A DNA stretch of 64,000 nt from Coremacera marginata (GCA_914767935.1 OU612043.1:117337690-117401689), one strand, 5' to 3'. Shown: positions 53,596 through 63,837, counted from the first letter of the stretch. The notes: generated by a model not told the origin, from the letters alone. Numbers and translations are program-made.

Positions 53596-53895
53596 GCGGC
53601 CGTGGCGTAGTGGGTAGAGTGTGTGGTCCATATGGGAGAGAACCCTGGATCGAATTCCACCTGACACAGAAAGTTTTTTCCTCTCTGCTGACAATGGCAA
53701 ACTTCAGAGAGTAAAAACTGCCATGAAAATCTTCTTGAGAACATAAGCCGTTCGGAGTCGGCATAAAACTTGTAGGTCCAGTTCTCGATCATTTGTGTTC
53801 AAACATTCCACAAAACGCACAACACAATTCATCATAAGAAGCTTGGTCAAAGTCCTTTCAAGGGCTGAAATTGGCCATTTCGCGTTGTTTTTTTT
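53596..53895 (+). mobile_element. tRNA-derived SINE inserted in the minisatellite
   Basis: The head carries RNA polymerase III promoter boxes: A box TGGCGTAGTGG (53603-53613) and B box GGATCGAATTCC (53647-53658), 33 bp apart as in tRNA genes. The body contains GCCGTTCGGAGTCGGCATAA and AACTTGTAGGTCC, which I associate with a common tephritid SINE, and the 3' end has a T-rich tail. The minisatellite unit is cut after ATAAAAGT and resumes with GGCGTGGCAAATTTTAT. Confidence 0.85.
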
Positions 53896-53945
53896 ATTTG
53901 CGGATGGTACATATTGGCGTGGCAAATTTTATATATATATATATA

Positions 53946-54186
53946 TGTGGTGACCCCACACAAATACAACACCTCAAATCCTCATACACCTTTATCTAAA
54001 AATACTTGTTCATTTATATTTAAATTCAATTATAATTATTTGTTTGTTCAAAAAAATGATTGTCAAAAATTTTCATTTTAATTTTCAGTTGTAAAAAGTT
54101 GTTCAAATAAAATGTTTAAAAAAAATATATGGGAATAATAAAATTTTTAAAAAATATAATTGTTAATAATTTGTTGAGCACCAAAT
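53946..54186 (+). repeat. 5' LTR of the CsRn1-like element
   Basis: TGTGGTGACC..GAGCACCAAAT. The right edge is ambiguous by 2-3 bases because of the TATAT target. Confidence 0.9.
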
Positions 54187-54188
54187 AT

Positions 54189-54205
54189 TGGCGATCCTGC
54201 CAGGA
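54189..54205 (+). other. Primer-binding site
   Basis: TGGCGATCCTGCCAGGA two bases after the LTR. The priming tRNA is not assigned. Confidence 0.65.
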
Positions 54206-55318
54206 GCTCCAGCGGAACATCAAAGCATCGTTTTCACGATAAATGTGGTCGCACTGTTTCTAAGCTAAACCAACGCATGAACGCATCGTCACAAGTGGCC
54301 AACGCTAACCCACGCTAGCACGATACCAAATCCGCACCATTACATGTTGCCAACTCTAACCTACATCATCGCTATACAAAATCTGACAAACACCGATCAC
54401 TTTGTAACACCCACAGCAGGCCATCGTCACATCGCACGTACATGAAGTTTGGCTACAAAGCGGCTCGTTACAACTGACCAATGCTAAACTACGTCTACAC
54501 CGCACACAGAGAACCTCGTTACGTGATCATGCTACTCTACATCAATGCCCCACAAAATCTGCCTCAAAGCATCGTCTCCACGATAAATCATCAGCTTGTC
54601 CGCGCGATAATGTAACGACACAATATCCGCACATCGTCTACACGATCGTACAACAACGTTAACAACTGCAGCCGCAACAAGAGCAATACTCCAACTCTCA
54701 AACGCAACAGCAACAATCCAGCGACTCTGAATCGGATTTTGAAGATAAAAATCTTTCCTGGTTGTTGAATTTTAAATTTGATGAGTTGCCACATTTATCG
54801 CCTGATATCGGCACTGCTGCAAGCCGACAAAATCCTGTTGCTGCTAGTGAATCTGTTGTGGCAACATCAACATCACCAACTATTCATCAATTGAATCCCA
54901 CTTTACCGCCGCAGCAGCATCAACAACAGGCGCAGCAACCTTTCCTTATTCCTCAAAAGCAAATCGCTCGATCTCAACACATGCTCACCAAATATCGACA
55001 GCACTATCAGCAGTAACATTCTCAACAACAACAACAGCATCCACATCCACAGCAGCAGCAACATACCCAACAACAACATTAGTAGCAGCGACAACAACAA
55101 CATCAACAATGACCAGAGCAACAAGATACAAATAATTTAAAATTTTTTTTTGACATTTTGATAAATTTTTGTAAAACTTTATTGTTAGTTTTAAGTTTTC
55201 CTTTTCTTTTATAAAATTCTTTTTACAGGTTGCTTTATTATTTCTTAGCTTAACACGAGGCACACACTTAGTTTTTAGAGTTCATAGAACGATAAAAACG
55301 TAAGAAGTTTATCGTTAT
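54206..55318 (+). other. Long leader with repeated 'cacgataaat'-type motifs and a Gln-rich insert
   Basis: 54206-54640 holds loosely repeated segments (CATCGT..CACGATAAAT, ACAAAATCTG) without open frame. 54640-55110 is CAG/CAA-rich and reads as protein-like sequence (next entry). 55110-55318 is AT-rich up to the gag ATG. Confidence 0.6.
54645..55110 (+). pseudogene. Gln-rich protein-like segment in the leader, unidentified
   Basis: One frame reads from a Gln-rich stretch into SSDSESDFEDKNLSWLLNFK and FDELPHLSPDIGTAASR, a Ser/Thr/Pro-rich stretch, PPQQHQQQAQQP and RSQHMLTKYRQHYQQ, then a stop at 55014-55016; after it the same frame continues Gln/His-rich with more stops. An acidic-hydrophobic motif between polyglutamine tracts resembles cellular transcription regulators rather than retroelement leader sequence. 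It may be a captured host exon; I cannot name the source. Confidence 0.4.
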
Positions 55319-56323
55319 ATGGCTCAGGCACTCCACTACACTAGGGTTGATAAGGTACACAATTCTATTCTTTCCAATATGCAACGTACACCTCCGCGTA
55401 TTTCTATCACTGGTGGTGGAGATGAATCCAACGAACCCATCACCAACTTGGATACTACGAATCCATTTAATGTTTCGCATGAAATTCATGCTACAGCTAT
55501 TAAACTTCCTTCTTTTTGGACAAACTGTCCAGAAGCGTGGTTCGCACACGCAGAAGTTCAATTCCAAGCGAAAAATATATCAGTTGACAGAACTAAGTTC
55601 GAATACTTAGTTACTGCACTATCACAAGAGGTCATAGTAACAGTACTAGACTTCATTCAGCATCCTCCATCTGCAAATTTATACAATGGACTTAAACAAG
55701 TATTGATCGACAGACTTTCACTCAGTGAAAATAAGCGTTTAGACAAAATCCTTTCGGACTCTGAGATGGGTGACCAAAAGCCATCTCAGTTCTATCGTGC
55801 ACTACTTCTTCTTGCCGGTTCCTCAGTTAGTAATGACCTAATTTATAAATTATGGATACGAAAACTTCCCAAAAGTCTCAATAACGCTTTGACCGGTTCA
55901 GGTCACAAAGAGCTAGATGACTTACTTAAACTAGCTGATAACATTTGGGAAGTTATGGCTAATGGTGAAGTCTCAGCCATAAACAAAAATTCATCCCAAA
56001 TGACGAAAGCTGATGATTTGACGACAATCGCACGAAGTTTCTCAGAAACAACTAACAAAGTTCTTGAATGTTTTAATAAACTGTCACTTGAAGTTCAAGA
56101 ACTCAGAACCGAACGTCACAATTCTTTACGATCAAACTCCAGAGACAACAGTTTCCGAGATTTTTCGAGACACCGGTCTCCCTCTCGAAATAAGTCACGT
56201 CAGAGACCAGCCAATTGGTTATGTAGATATCACTATAAATTTGGTAGGTCGGCAAGACGATGTGAACAACCATGTGCATTCAAACACAACGACTCACATA
56301 ACACACAGAATTCGTCAAACTAA
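55319..56323 (+). CDS. gag: CsRn1-like gag
   Basis: 334 codons from ATG (MAQALHYTRVDKVHNSILSN); an internal Met at codon 21 is the alternative start. The capsid-like domain has KLPSFWTNCPEAWFAHAEVQ, TKFEYLVTALSQEVIVTVLD and LDKILSDSEMGDQKPSQFYR, the signature of a large gypsy gag family. A basic Arg/Ser-rich region is followed by CRYHYKFGRSARRCEQPC, a C-x2-H-x9-C-x3-C motif instead of the usual CCHC knuckle; this CHCC form is characteristic of CsRn1-clade gags. The pol ATG lies 12 bases after the stop in another frame. Confidence 0.92.
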   Translation: MAQALHYTRVDKVHNSILSNMQRTPPRISITGGGDESNEPITNLDTTNPFNVSHEIHATAIKLPSFWTNCPEAWFAHAEVQFQAKNISVDRTKFEYLVTALSQEVIVTVLDFIQHPPSANLYNGLKQVLIDRLSLSENKRLDKILSDSEMGDQKPSQFYRALLLLAGSSVSNDLIYKLWIRKLPKSLNNALTGSGHKELDDLLKLADNIWEVMANGEVSAINKNSSQMTKADDLTTIARSFSETTNKVLECFNKLSLEVQELRTERHNSLRSNSRDNSFRDFSRHRSPSRNKSRQRPANWLCRYHYKFGRSARRCEQPCAFKHNDSHNTQNSSN

Positions 56324-56334
56324 AAACCTCCATC

Positions 56335-57915
56335 ATGACAACGGCTAATAATGGAGGAACATCTACACGCCGTTTATTCATTTACGACAATGACAACCAT
56401 TTAAACTTTTTAATCGACAGTGGTGCAGAAGTATCAGTTCTTCCTGCCTCCAAATTCAAAAATAACAAAAAGAATTCAGACTTAATTTTGACAGCAGCTA
56501 ATGGTAGCACAATTTCGACCTACGGGAAAAAATTACTTAACGTAAACATCAAACTCAGACGAGAATTCCCTTTTATTTTTATTTTAGCAGACATAGCTAG
56601 ACCCATTATTGGAGCAGATTTCCTAACGAAATATGGACTACTTATTGACATGAAACACAAAAAGTTAATTGATCCACTCACTAAATTATCTGTTAACGCT
56701 ATTTCCGCATTTTCTGAAACTCCACTACCCAAATTATTTTCACTTGACAACAAATACACGCAACTTCTAAAACAATTTCCATCACTTCTCACCGAACCAG
56801 ACTACACTATTCCCGTCAAACATAAAACTGAACATTACATCACCACCGAAGGACAACTTCCATTTTCAAGACCAAGACGTTTAGGCTCACATAAATTGAA
56901 GATCGCAAAACAAGAATTTGATTTCCTTATCAAAACAGGAATCTGTAGACCATCTAACTCACATACTTCTTCTCCACTTCATCTTGTACCAAAAAGTAAA
57001 CCAAATGATTGGAGACCTTGTGGCGATTACAGATTAATCAATACTGTTACGATACCTGACCGGTACCCGTTACCACACATACACGATTTCTCGATTAATT
57101 TACACAACACAAATATCTATTCTAAACTTGACCTAGTAAAAGCATACCATCAGATACCGATGGCTCCCAGTGACATACACAAGACAGCAATCACAACACC
57201 TTTCGGGATGTTCGAGTTTCTACGAATGCCCTTCGGTTTACGAAACTCAGCACAAACATTCCAAAGATTCATTCATGAGGTATTACATGGACTTGATTTC
57301 CTTTTTGTATACTTAGATGACATACTGATCGCTAGTGAATCCGAAACACAACACATCGAACATTTGACACAAGTTTTTGAGAGACTTTCAAATTACGGTT
57401 TAAATGTTAAACCTAGTAAATGTATTTTCGGAGCGACAGACATAAATTTTCTAAGTTACAATATTTCCAGTCAAGGTATACGACCTACACAAGAACGCAT
57501 TCACTGCATGCAAAATTTTCCCCAACCAGTTACGGTCAAACAGATGCAAAAATTTATTGGTATGACCAATTACTACCACAGATGTATTCCAAAACTCGCA
57601 CACATGCTAGGTCCAATTTATGACATGGTCACCGTAGCATCCAAAACTAAACACAAACAGTTACACTGGACAGACACTTCACTACACGCTTTCACAGTAA
57701 TCAAAGATAGTTTTGCAAAAGAAACACTGCTTAATCATGTTAACAGTAATGCAGATCTATCGATTGCTGTAGATGCATCAAACATAGCAGTTGGCGGTGT
57801 GTTACAACAGCAGAATAATGATATACTGGAACCATTAGCATTCTTTTCAAAAAAACTTTCGCCAGCTCAAACCAAGTACAGCACATTCGATCGTGACTTT
57901 TTACATGACAGTTAA
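56335..57915 (+). pseudogene. pol: CsRn1-like pol part 1: protease, reverse transcriptase, start of RNase H
   Basis: Open for 526 codons from ATG. Protease LNFLIDSGAEVSVLPASKF. Reverse transcriptase: FSRPRRLGSHKLKIAKQEFD, DWRPCGDYRLINTVTIPDRY, YSKLDLVKAYHQIPMAPSDI, MPFGLRNSAQTFQRF and the catalytic FVYLDDILIA; thumb GMTNYYHRCIPKLA. RNase H starts with LSIAVDASNIAVGGVLQQ. The frame ends after a deletion-type change near 57900, in the conserved Arg-Glu-Leu-Leu region of RNase H. Confidence 0.95.
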
Positions 57916-58267
57916 ACATTTCAAACACTACCTTGAAGGGAATCACTTTACAATTTACACTTATCACAAGCCCCTTACATTTGCACTTCATTCAAAAACT
58001 GAACGCAGCCCAAGACAGACCAGACAATTGGAATATATTTCACAATTTACAAATAACATCAGATACATTAAAGGAACAGATAACGTTGTAGCAGACGCAC
58101 TGTCACGTGCAGAAATAAACGCATTTACACCTACAAAAATTAACTTCAAAATTCTTCATCAGGAACAAAACACAGATTCAGAATTGCAGGATATCATAGA
58201 CAAACACATGTACAGATTCGGTTACACGACCATATATACCACAAACACTACGCAAACAAATTTTTGA
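57893..58267 (+). pseudogene. pol: CsRn1-like pol part 2: rest of RNase H and tether
   Basis: Second frame: YMTVKHFKHYLEGNHFTIYT, YHKPLTFAL (usual TDHKPL Asp replaced by Tyr-His context), then QLEYISQFTNNIRYIKGTDN and VVADALSRAEINAF. Ends with a second frame change near 58235. Confidence 0.9.
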
Positions 58268-59324
58268 ACAACTACACAATATTTCACATCCAGGAACACG
58301 CGCATCGCGACGACTTCTGACACAAAGATATTTCTGGCCAAAAATGAATACACAAATAAATAAAGGGTCACAGGAATGTATCAGATGTCAACGTTCGAAA
58401 GTACACAGACACACCAAAACCTCTCCACAAACAATTAAAATTCCCCATGGTCGTTTTGAACACGTTCACATTGACTTAGTAGGACCTCTACCGACATCAC
58501 ATGGATACAGATATTTACTAACTGCAATTGACCGAAACACACGCTGGCCTGAAGTGTACCCGTTGAAAGACACGAGCACTGAAACAATAGTTGACTTATT
58601 TCAGAGAGAGTTCATTTCACGTTTCGGAGTTCCGTTAAAAATCACTTCTGATCGAGGAGCACAATTTACTTCATTGACATTCAGGAACTTTATCAAGACT
58701 CTCGGTTGTCAACATATTACCACTTCAGCTTATCATCCTCAAGCAAATGGAATGGTAGAGCGTTTTCACCGTCAGCTTAAAGCTTCTCTTATAGCTAGTA
58801 ACAATCAGGTCAATTGGTATACTCAGTTACCACTAGTTCTTTTGGGTCTTAGATCTTCGGTCAAAGAAGATATGAAAGCATCACCAGCTGAGATGGTTTT
58901 TGGTCAGACCCTCAGATTTCCGAAACAGTTAGTTGCGCATGTTGATCAAACTATTAGTCCTTCTGATACACTTAACAAAATTAAACAAGTCATTTCTGAC
59001 AAACAGTCGAACATAGTACATCACAATACAAAATTTCAAAATTTCATACCTAAATTACTAAGAACATGTAAATTCGTTTTCGTCAGGAATGACACAATTC
59101 ATAAAAAGCTTCAGGAACCATACGATGGTCATTTCGAAGTAGTCGAAAAGACTCCCACGTATTTCAAAATTCGTAAACACAATTCAGTAATTACAGTAAA
59201 CATTAACAGAATAAAACCAGCAATATTAGACACAGACAGTACAGAATCACTTTCTTTACCAAAAACAAACACAAAAAAAGTACATTTTAATTTACTTAAT
59301 AACACAGTCAAATTGTTTTCATGA
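58235..59324 (+). pseudogene. pol: CsRn1-like pol part 3: integrase
   Basis: Third frame: zinc end with HNISHPGTRASRRLLTQRYF and CIRCQRSKVHRH. Catalytic core: first Asp in FEHVHIDLVGPLP, second in KITSDRGAQFTSLTF, Glu in YHPQANGMVERFHRQLK. C-terminal domain: LRTCKFVFVRNDTIHKKLQE, PYDGHFEVVEKTPTYFKI. All three catalytic acids are present; the domain itself is open from 58344 to 59324. Confidence 0.94.
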
Positions 59325-59335
59325 GGGGGGAATAG
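59323..59335 (+). other. Polypurine tract of the CsRn1-like element
   Basis: GAGGGGGGAATAG immediately before the 3' LTR. Confidence 0.85.
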
Positions 59336-59577
59336 TGTGGTGACCCCACACAAATACAACACCTCAAATCCTCATACACCTTTATCTAAAAATACTTGTT
59401 CATTAATATTTAAATTCAATTATAATTATTTGTTTGTTCAAAAAAATGATTGTCAAAAATTGTCATTTTAATTTTCAGTTGTAAAAAGTTGTTCAAATAA
59501 AATGTTTAAAAAAAGTATATGGGAATAATAAAATTTTTAAAAAATATAATTTGTTAATAATTTGTTGAGCACCAAAT
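59336..59577 (+). repeat. 3' LTR of the CsRn1-like element
   Basis: Differs from the 5' LTR at about four positions (for example CATTAATATT versus CATTTATATT). Confidence 0.9.
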
Positions 59578-61110
59578 ATATATTGACCAACACTTAGAGC
59601 ACCTGTATATGAAGTGTTACTATCAAAACGCGTACAACGCAGGAATAAGCATGATTTCGAAAAAGTGGGCGTAGATATGGTGCGACCACGCCCATTTTTT
59701 CAACAGTTGCCGATAGCGACCTAATGTTGACCAAAATTAACAAATCTTAGTCTTCTACGGTAAAAGCCGTCTATTATAAAGCATTTTTACTGATTTGTGG
59801 GCGATAAAAGTGGACGTGACAACATTTTTATATACATAGTGACTGTCACTTGGATCCATAGTACCTGCATACTAAGATTCCTTATCAAAATGTGTACAAC
59901 TCAGGAATAAGCATGATTTCGAGAAAGTGGGCGTAGATATAGTGCGGCCATGCCCATTTTTTGTGCATTGGCCGACAGTAATTATTTAAACTAAATTACC
60001 AAATCCAAGTCTTCTACGGCAAAATCCGTCTGATATAAAGCATTTTTACTGATTTGTGGGCGTTGAAAGTGGGCGTGACAACATTTATATATACATAGTG
60101 ACTGCCACTTGGATCCATAGTACCTGCACACTAAGATTCACTATCAAAACGTGTACAGCTCAGGAATAAGCATGATTTCGATAAAGTGGGCGTAGATATA
60201 GTGCGGCCGTGCCCATTTCTTGTACACTTGGCTGACAGTAATTATTTAAACTAAATTACCAAATCTTAGTCTTCTACGGCAAAAGCCGTCTGATATAAAG
60301 CATTTTTAATGATTTGTGGGCGATAAAAGTGGGCGTGACAACGTTTGTATTTACCTAGTGACTGCCACTTGGACCCATAACACCTGCATACCAAGATTGA
60401 CTATCAAAACTTGTACAACTCAGAAATCAGCAAGATTTCGATAAAGTGGGCGTAGATATAGTGCGGCCATGCCCATTTTTTATACATTGGCCTACAGTAA
60501 CCACATGAACTAAATTACCAAATCGTAGTGTTCTACGGCAAAAGCCGTCTGATATAAAGCATTTTTACTAATTTGTGGGCGGTAAAAGAGTGCGTGACAA
60601 CATTTATATTTACATAGTGACAGCCACTTGGACCTTTAGCACCTGCATACCAAGATTCACTATGAAAACGTGTACAACTCAGGAATAAGCATGATTTCGA
60701 TAATGTGGGCGTAGATATAGTGCGGCCATGCCAATTTTTTGTTCATTGGCCGAGAGTAATCATTTAAACTAAATTATCAAATCTTAGTCTTCTACGGCAA
60801 AAGCCGTCTGATATAAAGCATTTTTACTGATTTGTGGACGGTAAAAGTGGGCGTGACAACGTTTATATTTACATAGTGACTGCCACTTGTATCCATAGCA
60901 CCTGTATACCAAGATTCACTATCAAAACTTGAACATCTTAGGAATTAAATATAGGGCGTAGATATAGTGTGACCACGCCCATTTTTTGTACAGTCACCGA
61001 AAGTAACCATCTGAACAAAATTAACAAATATTAGTTTTATACGATTAAAACCGTCTAATATATAGCATTTTTTTTTGTTTGTGGGCGATAGAGCCAATTT
61101 GGGTTGTATG
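59578..61110 (+). repeat. Minisatellite array, ~260 bp period, about six units
   Basis: The anchor GTGACTGCCACTTGGA recurs at about 59840, 60099, 60359, 60618 and 60878, after a first partial unit at 59580; spacing 259-260 bp. Each unit has GTGTACAACTCAGGAATAAG, GGGCGTAGATATAGTGCG, GCCCATTTTTTG, CTTCTACGGCAAAAGCCGTC and GATTTGTGGGCG. Units are about 90% alike by eye. TACGGCAAAAGCCGT within it is a small palindrome. Confidence 0.92.
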
Positions 61111-61314
61111 GGAGGTACCACGCCCCCTTGTCCAATGAACACGAAACTTCACAGGATCGCTCTCAGAATGTTGCTTCAGTATCCCTAAAAATTCATAAAG
61201 ATTGGTTCGGTGGTTTTGCAGTCTCTACTTGATATACACACATACCCACATGCCCACATACACACATACATACATTCATTTTTATATATATAGATAGATT
61301 GTAATTATTTTTCC

Positions 61315-62190
61315 AAGCTTACTTCTAATTTCTCAAAAGAAGTCGCCAATCGCTCTAAAGCAATTTCTATTCGTATCGCAGATTCAGCCAATAATTGTGA
61401 TGCTTCTGAGTGCTTGCGTGCTGATTTAGCCTGTATCTGTAAGAAAAAAAGTTGAAGGAACACAGTAAATACAGCAAATCTTCTTACTATTGAATAATTC
61501 TACTCACAGTGATCGCGTCTGCCTGTTTATTTCCTATTTCAGAAAATTGGTCCCGTGCCAAGTTCATTTGCGTCCTTTTTGCGCGTTGGCTCTTCAGCAG
61601 TTTCATCCAGCACATCCACTGGCCAATTCGCCTCCGTGCCTGTAGCTTCGTCAAGCAAATTGTTTTGAGAAACATTGGCAACAGTTGGGCACTGGTACAA
61701 AGCTTCTGTTTCCCCTTCTTTCAAGAATATTTGCAAATTCTATAATCAAAAAAATCTATTAGTGTTATAATGATAACAAACCTTTTAGAAAACCCCTCTC
61801 TTCCTCTTCCTCTGGAAAACCCCCTAGACATATAGAGCTACCTTCAGAGTTGTTCTGACCACGGATGTCCAATACTCTTAATTCTAAGTCTGTGAGCGCA
61901 GGAAGTGGATGTAGATTTCCACCCGTCTTCGACATTTTCTTCCTGCGTACCCTTGCTGTAGCCGATGCTCGGCTTTTTAGGTCGCGCCAAGTCTAATGAA
62001 AAAAAATGTTAAAAGTTGATATAACCGGCCTTTTCCGCTCCTTTAACGCCGTTGAGGATGGCAGCGAGCTCCTCCCATTTCTTGACCGCTTCCTGCCTTC
62101 CATGTTTGGAGGCGAATCTAACTTCTGCCAACCCTTTGTTGGTGCAAAATAAGGCTGGAACTTTTCTTGTTTTGCTCCATTTTATAAGCT
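61315..62190 (-). pseudogene. Multi-exon Myb/SANT-like DNA-binding protein gene remnant
   Basis: Minus-strand exons joined by short introns. Exon 1 (62183 to about 62025): KWEELAAILNGVKGAEKAG, preceded by RFASKHGRQEAVK. Intron ending TTTTCATTAG at about 61994. Exon 2 (61993 to about 61784): TWRDLKSRASATARVRRKKM and KTGGNLHPLPALTDLELRVL. Intron with GTTTGTTATC and GATTATAG. Exon 3 (61740 to about 61507): Glu/Thr-rich with two competing frames. Intron from GTGAGTAGAA to CTTACAG. Exon 4 (about 61441-61320): KSARKHSEASQLLAESAIRI, a coiled coil. The Arg-Gln..Trp-Glu-Glu-Leu..Trp-Arg-Asp-Leu-Lys pattern is the Myb/SANT-like domain of zeste/NAIF1-type proteins, often the accessory protein of PIF/Harbinger transposons. 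Start-proximal and exon 3 frame shifts suggest decay. Confidence 0.6.
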
Positions 62191-62199
62191 TTTATTTTA

Positions 62200-62394
62200 T
62201 TTTACTTGTTTTTTTACTTGTCAAAAATAACAGTACTGCCATATTTTCGATGTATGTTAACGTTGTTTGTGGCTTTCATTGTGAATAATTTGGTTTTCTA
62301 AAAGTGTCGTTAAGAGCAGTTTTGGGAATACGACAAACGTTATTGCAAACCACAAACTCTGTTAGTTAACGTTAACGTTAAGATATGTTAATTT
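62200..62394. other. Possible transposon end with inverted GTTAACGTT motifs
   Basis: TTAACGTTGTTTGTGG (62257-62272) faces CCACAAAC.. and GTTAACGTTAACG (62350-62378). Placed between the Myb/SANT gene and the truncated P-like gene, it may be the terminal region of the element carrying the Myb gene. Confidence 0.4.
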
Positions 62395-63800
62395 TTTGGG
62401 AATTCCACTACTGAATTCTTGACCGTCAAGTGATCATCGTTGAGCTTGTATACAATGGACACATCGGACGTCAAAGCATGGTTCGAGAGTTCTTTAACTG
62501 CCTGTGGCGCTAATATTTTGTTTTTTATCACAAGTCCGGCATCGAGAAAATGGTTCCGTATTAATTTAAGCAGGTGTGGTACATCTGCAAACACGAAAAC
62601 TTTTGCTCTCTTATCGAAGGGATGTTCGAACCAAGGCTTGTCTATGAAACATTTAAGGTGAACATTTAATTGTTATTGTCTAAATTTATGTTTACTATAT
62701 AATTTGACTTACTAATGAAGACTTCAAGCTTTTTCCAAAGTAAATGGTTTTTTGGACCCATATCAGACACAATAGCTACTAGTGTGAAGCCAGCTTCGTG
62801 GAGTGATATAATGATGTTATTTACGATGAATTCCTCATTTTACAGTTAAAACCGTAAAATACAGGTAACTTCCAGGAAGCTTTGAGACCTCGCACAATGG
62901 CAACTTGGGCATATTTTTTTGGCGCTTTCATGCAGTCCGCAATTGGGTCATACTCATATGACTCCTGTATCTTCATCTCATCGAACGACAAAACACAAAG
63001 TTTTTTATCATTCCGACAATTGCTAAGATACTTTAGGCAATCTATTGCGAAACTGAGTAGCCCTTCCTCGATGTTAACTTTCCTTGCCCTTACACTCAAA
63101 GTAACATAATGAGGAATGGAAAACTTTTAGCATATAAGTGCTGGTAAACCCTTGCGGAAGCTGCTTGCAAGCATATTGCGTTGGAGATGTCTTCCCAACT
63201 GCAGTGAATGTTTTTTTTGCGGATTTTCTAATTTTGCTACTTGGCCTCGAGTAAAAATTTTACTGATGGAAGAGTTCAACGTAGCACGCTCTTGCAACTG
63301 CCTGCGAAGGCTCGCATTTTTTTCCTCAAGCTTCTCAATTTTTTTTTTTCAGAGCCATTATTTCTGCTCGTAAGCTTTCTTCGAATAAACTGCTACTCAA
63401 TATTTAAATATTAAACGCATAAATAAAACTTAAATATCTACGTCCTGAATTATACATTTACTTACATTGTTTGGGTGCTGCAGTTCATGTAGGTAGAACC
63501 TGTTTCCATATGAACTGGAGGTTCCATGCTGGTGCCCATGCTAACTAAATTTGGCGTAGGTGCGCGTTACTGTGGCTCTGGCGTAGGTGTACGGACCCGA
63601 GGCACTGCACCTTGTTGTAGTCTGATAATGACTGAACAACTTGGGCCATTTATAAAGTCTTGCTCTGCGAAGTGACTTTGTCATATTAAGTCATTATCTC
63701 TAAAGATAATTCCACACGCATCCATCCAACGCTGCCGCTTTATACGACATAGTGGAGTTGTAAAAAACTTGAAAGTCTTATAATTATGCCTTTTCTTTCA
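62395..63800 (-). pseudogene. P-element-like / THAP9-like transposase, truncated and decayed
   Basis: The minus strand, from the N-terminus: THAP-type zinc finger remnant with KTFKFFTTPLCRIKRQRWMD, ACG and QSHFAEQDF, then LQQGAVPRVR (about 63770-63590), in which the first Cys pair is not seen and a conserved Cys reads as a stop. A donor GTAAGTAAATG follows at about 63464. Coiled coil ESLRAEIMALKKK and TRGQVAKLENPQKK (63390-63210). WEDISNAICLQAASARVY (63180, shifted frame). RNase H-like core CVLSFDEMKIQESYEYDPIA (63005, catalytic-type Asp) and YAQVAIVRGLKASWKLPVFY. FADVPHLLKLIRNHFLDAGL (62590). The C-terminus is cut at about 62395. The P-element family excises and inserts DNA using GTP; this copy is dead. 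Confidence 0.8.
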
Positions 63801-63837
63801 TTACACTTTATTCAATCACAATCTCACTAAAAATCTT

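Larger units (their letters stand above)
53946..59577 (+). mobile_element. Young LTR retrotransposon of CsRn1/Kabuki type
   Basis: LTRs of 241-242 bp (53946-54186, 59336-59577) with about three substitutions and one indel between them, inserted in a TATATA run of the minisatellite. LTR starts TGTGGTGACCCC. A primer site (TGGCGATCCTGCC) follows the 5' LTR and a polypurine tract (GAGGGGGGAATAG) precedes the 3' LTR. Open gag, and pol broken by two frame changes. The gag zinc motif of CHCC type points to the CsRn1 clade (inference). Confidence 0.93.
51758..61305 (+). mobile_element. Non-coding repeat element with ~260 bp minisatellite, interrupted by a SINE and an LTR element
   Basis: Starts CTAGCTTATACCCGGCGCGA next to TATATA and ends TATATATATAGATAGATTG. 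Both ends carry a shared block (GGTACCACGCCC.., then a segment ending TATACACACATACCCACATA; compare 51920-52190 with 61110-61260). In between are diverged minisatellite units. No protein. Such ACCCGGCGCG..-ended repeats are common in insect genomes; I do not assign a superfamily. The insertions inside it are described separately. Confidence 0.6.

Noticed and set aside
53600..53660. Possible tRNA gene (A and B boxes)
   Set aside because: No cloverleaf acceptor or anticodon arm can be drawn; it continues into a SINE body and a T-rich tail, so it is a tRNA-derived SINE head.
54903..55124. Leu-rich minus-strand membrane protein
   Set aside because: It is the antisense of CAG/CAA repeats (poly-Leu artefact).
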